This document shows, one piece after another, positions 61,127 through 64,000 of a DNA stretch of 64,000 nt. Location: assembly GCA_035654655.1 (NCBI GenBank), contig DASRWI010000021.1, positions 124,001-188,000 of the forward strand, written 5' to 3'. The DNA is from DASRWI01 sp035654655 (GTDB taxonomy: Bacteria > Bacteroidota > Ignavibacteria > Ignavibacteriales > Ignavibacteriaceae). The translations under genes were made by a program, and so were the position numbers. Position 1 is the stretch's first letter. Each line of letters starts with the position of its first letter. The notes beneath the pieces were generated by a model. That model was not told where the DNA came from. It searched no databases and saw only the letters and a program-made list of their open reading frames with translations.

Positions 61127-63634
61127 AATATTGAAAATGAAATTAATCCTTTGCATTTTTTAATGTACACAACAGCTCAAATGTCACAACATTATGGATC
61201 AAATGGACCTTACGAAGGGGATGGGAATAATTATATTTTAGGGAACTATAGTCAGTCTGAATTAAATTATTTGAACAATAATAATTTAAGTTCTTTAGGT
61301 AATCCTACATCGGTTTCTAATCCAATTCAAGAAAATGATGTTTATAATATTAGAAATAAAATGATACCTCAAGCAATTAGAACGACAGCAGCTTTACTTT
61401 ATTGGTTTGCAAAAGAATGTAATCTTCTCCCACCAACACGATATGTAAGCACCTCTCGTTTGTATGAAAACTCATTGAATCCAATCCCTGTATTAAATCA
61501 ACCTGCACTTGAGGGGAGTACTTATTTATTAAATGACATAAATTCTATTGATGGTTATAATTTTTCAGGATGGAAAGAAAATCTTAGCTACAATAATCCT
61601 CAATCTATAATTGTCCCAAGTGATTTATCCTTTACTTCTATTTTTAAAAAATTAAATTATACCGATAATATTGCTTCTGCAAATAACAATAATCAAAGAA
61701 GAATATGCAAAACACCAAATGGAATATTACATAAAGTTTATGAATCAATGAGTATGGTTTGGTATGAAAGAAGTACAGATAACGGAGTGACCTGGAATGT
61801 AGTAAATTCAAGACCATTATCAACTAAAGCAAAAAGACCATCTATAGATAATTCTGATAATGATATATTATTATGTTTTCAGGAAAATAATGCAATTAAA
61901 ATAAAACACTTTAGCTGCAACTATAATAATTATATTGAGCAAAGTGAATTAGTAAATACTAATACTTCAATTTATAGTAATGATGCAAGTCCCATAATTG
62001 TTGCCTCTAAAAAATTAAACAATGATATTAGATTTATGTTATTTTATTTAAACAGTGTAATAGGTAATGATAATTATAAAGGTATAGTAGCTCATTATGG
62101 AATATTAAATTCTTCAACTTTGCAATTACAATGGATAGGTGAGCCTCAAATAATCAATGGAGCATTTACAAGAACAAATTCATTAACAGCAGCAGTGTGT
62201 GAGAATTATAATCAAATGAATTTTCACGTGGCTTGGGAGCAGGATAATGTCATTAAATATGCTATAGCAAAAGTAAATATTAGTTATATTCCCGAGATAA
62301 CTTTCCCTTATCAATTAAGTGTTTCTACTGGTTCAGGTTATTCAAAGAATTATAAACCGATGATTACTTCTAACTGGCAAACTGTAAATGGAATATCCAG
62401 AGAAATTGCTCAGATATCCTGGATTGGTGAAAATGAAGCACTTGTTGAAGAGGAACTTTTGAAAACAACTTTAGGCCCTCAATTGATTAAGAACGTAGTA
62501 TATAAAAATTATTATTTTGATGGAGTAAACCATAATTGGTCTCCAATATATACATTCGGGACTAATGTTGATTACCAGAGTAATAATTTAGCAGACGTAA
62601 ATGGCATTGTAATTGGCTGGCACGAAGGAAATGGAAACAACAGGTTCATAAAAAACCTCAATAGTATTTCTACTATTAATAAAAACAGAGTTCCTATTGT
62701 AGGTAGTTATCCTCAAATAATTAACGCAGAAGATTTATCTTTGATGCGTGCCTTTGTGGTTGGAACAACATCTCCTTATGATTTTAGAATTTCAGACCAA
62801 TTTAGCTTTGAACTTTATAAAGAAGCTGAATTTTCTGAAATTAGTTTAGGAAGACAGGGGATTATCTATAAAGATAGTGCTCAATTTTATTTTACTTTGG
62901 TAGGTGTAAAGACTGATACAGATACTATCAACTTTGTAGAATTGCCTGATTCAATTAACTTCTTAAACATTGATGATGTAAATTCATATCTTGAAAGTAA
63001 ACCAATAGTCATTGGAGAAAATTCTTCAATAAACTTTGGCGTACAATATGGTGTTGAAGGTATTGAATATGCAAAATGCATACTTCAGGAAGATAAAAAT
63101 GTACAATTCAAATTAATTGCAATTGATGCCTTTAATAATAACATAGTTGGAGAGTACTTAAACTATACTTTTAACAAAGATAGCCTGCCATCTTTTGGAT
63201 ATGCAAATTATTCGTTAAATACTCAAGGTTTGGAAGGCAAAACAATAAAGTTGAAAATATTGTTAAATGATAACTTAGAAGGAAATTATTCAATTGTACA
63301 TAAATTCATAGATAATATTGCATTGCCTAAAACAAGTATAATAGAGTTAAATAGTTCCCATAAAAAAGTAACAGAATATTATTTGACTCAGAATTATCCC
63401 AATCCATTCAATCCATCTACCACTATAAGTTATTCATTACCTTCAAAGGGATTCACTTCTCTAAAGGTATATGATATATTAGGTAACCAGATTGCTACAC
63501 TAGTAGATGAATATAAACCTGCTGGAAGCTATACTATAGATTTCAATGCTTCTAATCTTTCTTCAGGTGTATATTTTTATTCTTTGACTTCAGGTAGTTT
63601 TACGATGAATAAGAAAATGATTTTGATGAAGTAA
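60200..63634 (+). CDS. Large T9SS-exported zinc-phospholipase-like protein
   Basis: 1144 residues. Signal peptide (about 1-17), an N-terminal domain to about 400 with THQWL, TRGANLEDRID, TTHFWNPD and the zinc cluster HLLQDMSVPAH plus DSYE, resembling zinc-dependent phospholipase C and S1-P1 nucleases. A linker with an InlB-like repeat flavour (DGYNFSGWKENLSYNN) leads to a beta-propeller-like region with BNR-type motifs (STDNGVTWN) to about 850, a beta-sandwich domain, and a sorting domain (NYPNPFNPSTTISY at about 1066, ending MNKKMILMK). Surface or secreted. Enzyme type is inferred from metal ligands; lipase versus nuclease is open. Confidence 0.8.
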   Translation: MKRIFYIILIFTTSIYSYDENTHQWLTIQSYYLLKKNLGLDINALNTHLHIDYSVDEGGAWQVPYITRGANLEDRIDPVYNYSFRNPPRMFGDAALEVELLSEVVISIADDFYDVPDWFVSTTHFWNPDLGDNQNSIMHAKTFFRDFFIFIPNAYKKCQAYVNGDYDLSVNLVLYGFPTNSDGSGSCATQRAIVTFRYNTLPGLYNTRQLYVTKVTWLTGEQTIYNSPILFTSNYWSSLNNSTHSNFIDCIIYETLGRMCHLLQDMSVPAHSKIDEHSSMSNGDSYESYMKNDRYWTSDLVNNLVGPMVNIENEINPLHFLMYTTAQMSQHYGSNGPYEGDGNNYILGNYSQSELNYLNNNNLSSLGNPTSVSNPIQENDVYNIRNKMIPQAIRTTAALLYWFAKECNLLPPTRYVSTSRLYENSLNPIPVLNQPALEGSTYLLNDINSIDGYNFSGWKENLSYNNPQSIIVPSDLSFTSIFKKLNYTDNIASANNNNQRRICKTPNGILHKVYESMSMVWYERSTDNGVTWNVVNSRPLSTKAKRPSIDNSDNDILLCFQENNAIKIKHFSCNYNNYIEQSELVNTNTSIYSNDASPIIVASKKLNNDIRFMLFYLNSVIGNDNYKGIVAHYGILNSSTLQLQWIGEPQIINGAFTRTNSLTAAVCENYNQMNFHVAWEQDNVIKYAIAKVNISYIPEITFPYQLSVSTGSGYSKNYKPMITSNWQTVNGISREIAQISWIGENEALVEEELLKTTLGPQLIKNVVYKNYYFDGVNHNWSPIYTFGTNVDYQSNNLADVNGIVIGWHEGNGNNRFIKNLNSISTINKNRVPIVGSYPQIINAEDLSLMRAFVVGTTSPYDFRISDQFSFELYKEAEFSEISLGRQGIIYKDSAQFYFTLVGVKTDTDTINFVELPDSINFLNIDDVNSYLESKPIVIGENSSINFGVQYGVEGIEYAKCILQEDKNVQFKLIAIDAFNNNIVGEYLNYTFNKDSLPSFGYANYSLNTQGLEGKTIKLKILLNDNLEGNYSIVHKFIDNIALPKTSIIELNSSHKKVTEYYLTQNYPNPFNPSTTISYSLPSKGFTSLKVYDILGNQIATLVDEYKPAGSYTIDFNASNLSSGVYFYSLTSGSFTMNKKMILMK

Positions 63635-63688
63635 AATGAGATCGCCACACCCCATCTTTATAGATAGGGTTCGCGAGGACAGATAACA

Positions 63689-63718
63689 AAAAAACCGTTC
63701 ATTTCTGAACGGTTTTTT
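63689..63718. terminator. Bidirectional intrinsic terminator
   Basis: AAAAAACCGTTCA, loop TTTC, TGAACGGTTTTTT: a 13-bp perfect stem with T-runs in both directions. It serves the plus-strand T9SS gene and the minus-strand tRNA. Confidence 0.9.
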
Positions 63719-63726
63719 ATTTTCAG

Positions 63727-63808
63727 TGCGAAAGCGGGGACTCGAACCCCGATACCTCTCGGTACTAGATCCTAAGTCTAGCGCGTCTGCCAATTTCGCC
63801 ACTCTCGC
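63727..63808 (-). tRNA. tRNA-Leu (UAG anticodon)
   Basis: On the minus strand GCGAGAG at the 5' end pairs with CTTTCGC (one G-U), followed by discriminator A. T8 is present, the D-arm is GGCGAAATTGGCAGACGC, the anticodon loop CTTAGGA carries TAG, the long variable arm is TACCGAGAGGTA, and the T-arm CGGGGTTCGAGTCCCCG is intact. 82 bases. CCA is not encoded. Confidence 0.96.
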
Positions 63809-64000
63809 ATTAGGACATTCATCTACAAATAGTTTGTAGAATAGTTAAGTAAATTAACAAATATTTTTTAAAATTAAAATACTTTTCAAGCATAATATTT
63901 ATTTTTTATGATAAAAATAAATATGTTTTATATTTCCTAAATATTCATATTTTTACTTTCAAAACTTAACATTCTTTAATTTCCACATTAGGACTTTTTT

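Noticed and set aside
63590..63802. Minus-strand 70-codon frame
   Set aside because: It runs through the tRNA-Leu gene and the terminator.

Overview
The window is AT-rich bacterial DNA, densely coded on both strands, and looks like a free-living anaerobic or facultative member of the Ignavibacteria/Bacteroidota side of the FCB group. Four intact proteins and one gene remnant carry the C-terminal type IX secretion (T9SS) sorting module with an NYPNPFNP motif. Other pointers are a periplasmic ammonifying nitrite reductase (NrfHA), many small signal-peptide beta-barrels, few strong Shine-Dalgarno sites and frequent TTG starts. The taxonomic call is inference.

Layout. 1-2.3 kb: end of a surface-sugar cluster (WbpA/WbpB/WbpD-like enzymes making a diacetamido-uronic acid nucleotide sugar), closed by a bidirectional terminator. 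2.4-14.0 kb (minus): a long co-directional run. It starts at 14.02 kb with a four-gene membrane redox module: an anchored H-protein-like subunit, a four-cluster Fe-S protein, an NrfD-type quinone subunit and a second H-protein-like subunit. A heme-c sensor kinase and an NtrC-type sigma54 activator follow, then archaemetzincin, a geranylgeranyl-reductase-like flavoprotein, a PAS hybrid kinase, UDP-glucose dehydrogenase and a NusG-like factor. A near-consensus sigma54 promoter at 14071-14086 precedes the redox module, so the module, its sensor and its activator can be read as one autoregulated circuit; this is the best candidate for an undescribed system here. 14.3-29.9 kb: a PLP decarboxylase, a 142-bp fold-back element, a T9SS tail remnant, a sugar MFS porter, T9SS-exported enzymes, a SET protein, a DUF116 protein, twin barrel proteins, a diheme cytochrome c, an SDR, a flavoprotein and a ferredoxin.

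29.9-36.2 kb: nitrite respiration. NrfH-NrfA plus a porin form one unit with a CRP/FNR-like operator. An Rrf2/NsrR-like regulator plus a NapH-like ferredoxin form a second, with a 24-bp palindrome at the regulator start codon. 36.2-49.3 kb: a dispersed repeat, a DUF6569 pair opposite a WYL regulator, two glycosyltransferases, another fold-back element, an unannotated 39-codon membrane peptide gene, a MoxR/VWA pair, a T9SS protein, a serine hydrolase, and tig-clpP. 49.5-57 kb: a heavy-metal efflux set (His-rich small protein, CzcC/B/A, CDF exporter) interrupted by six tandem units of about 71 bp, each with two hairpins.

57-63.7 kb: a tandem duplication of a barrel gene plus a zinc-phospholipase-like secreted protein. 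The first copy of the long gene is fused in frame, at a 12-bp stretch shared with the second copy (11 of 12), to the C-terminal half of an S66 LD-carboxypeptidase. A tRNA-Leu(UAG) on the minus strand closes the window.
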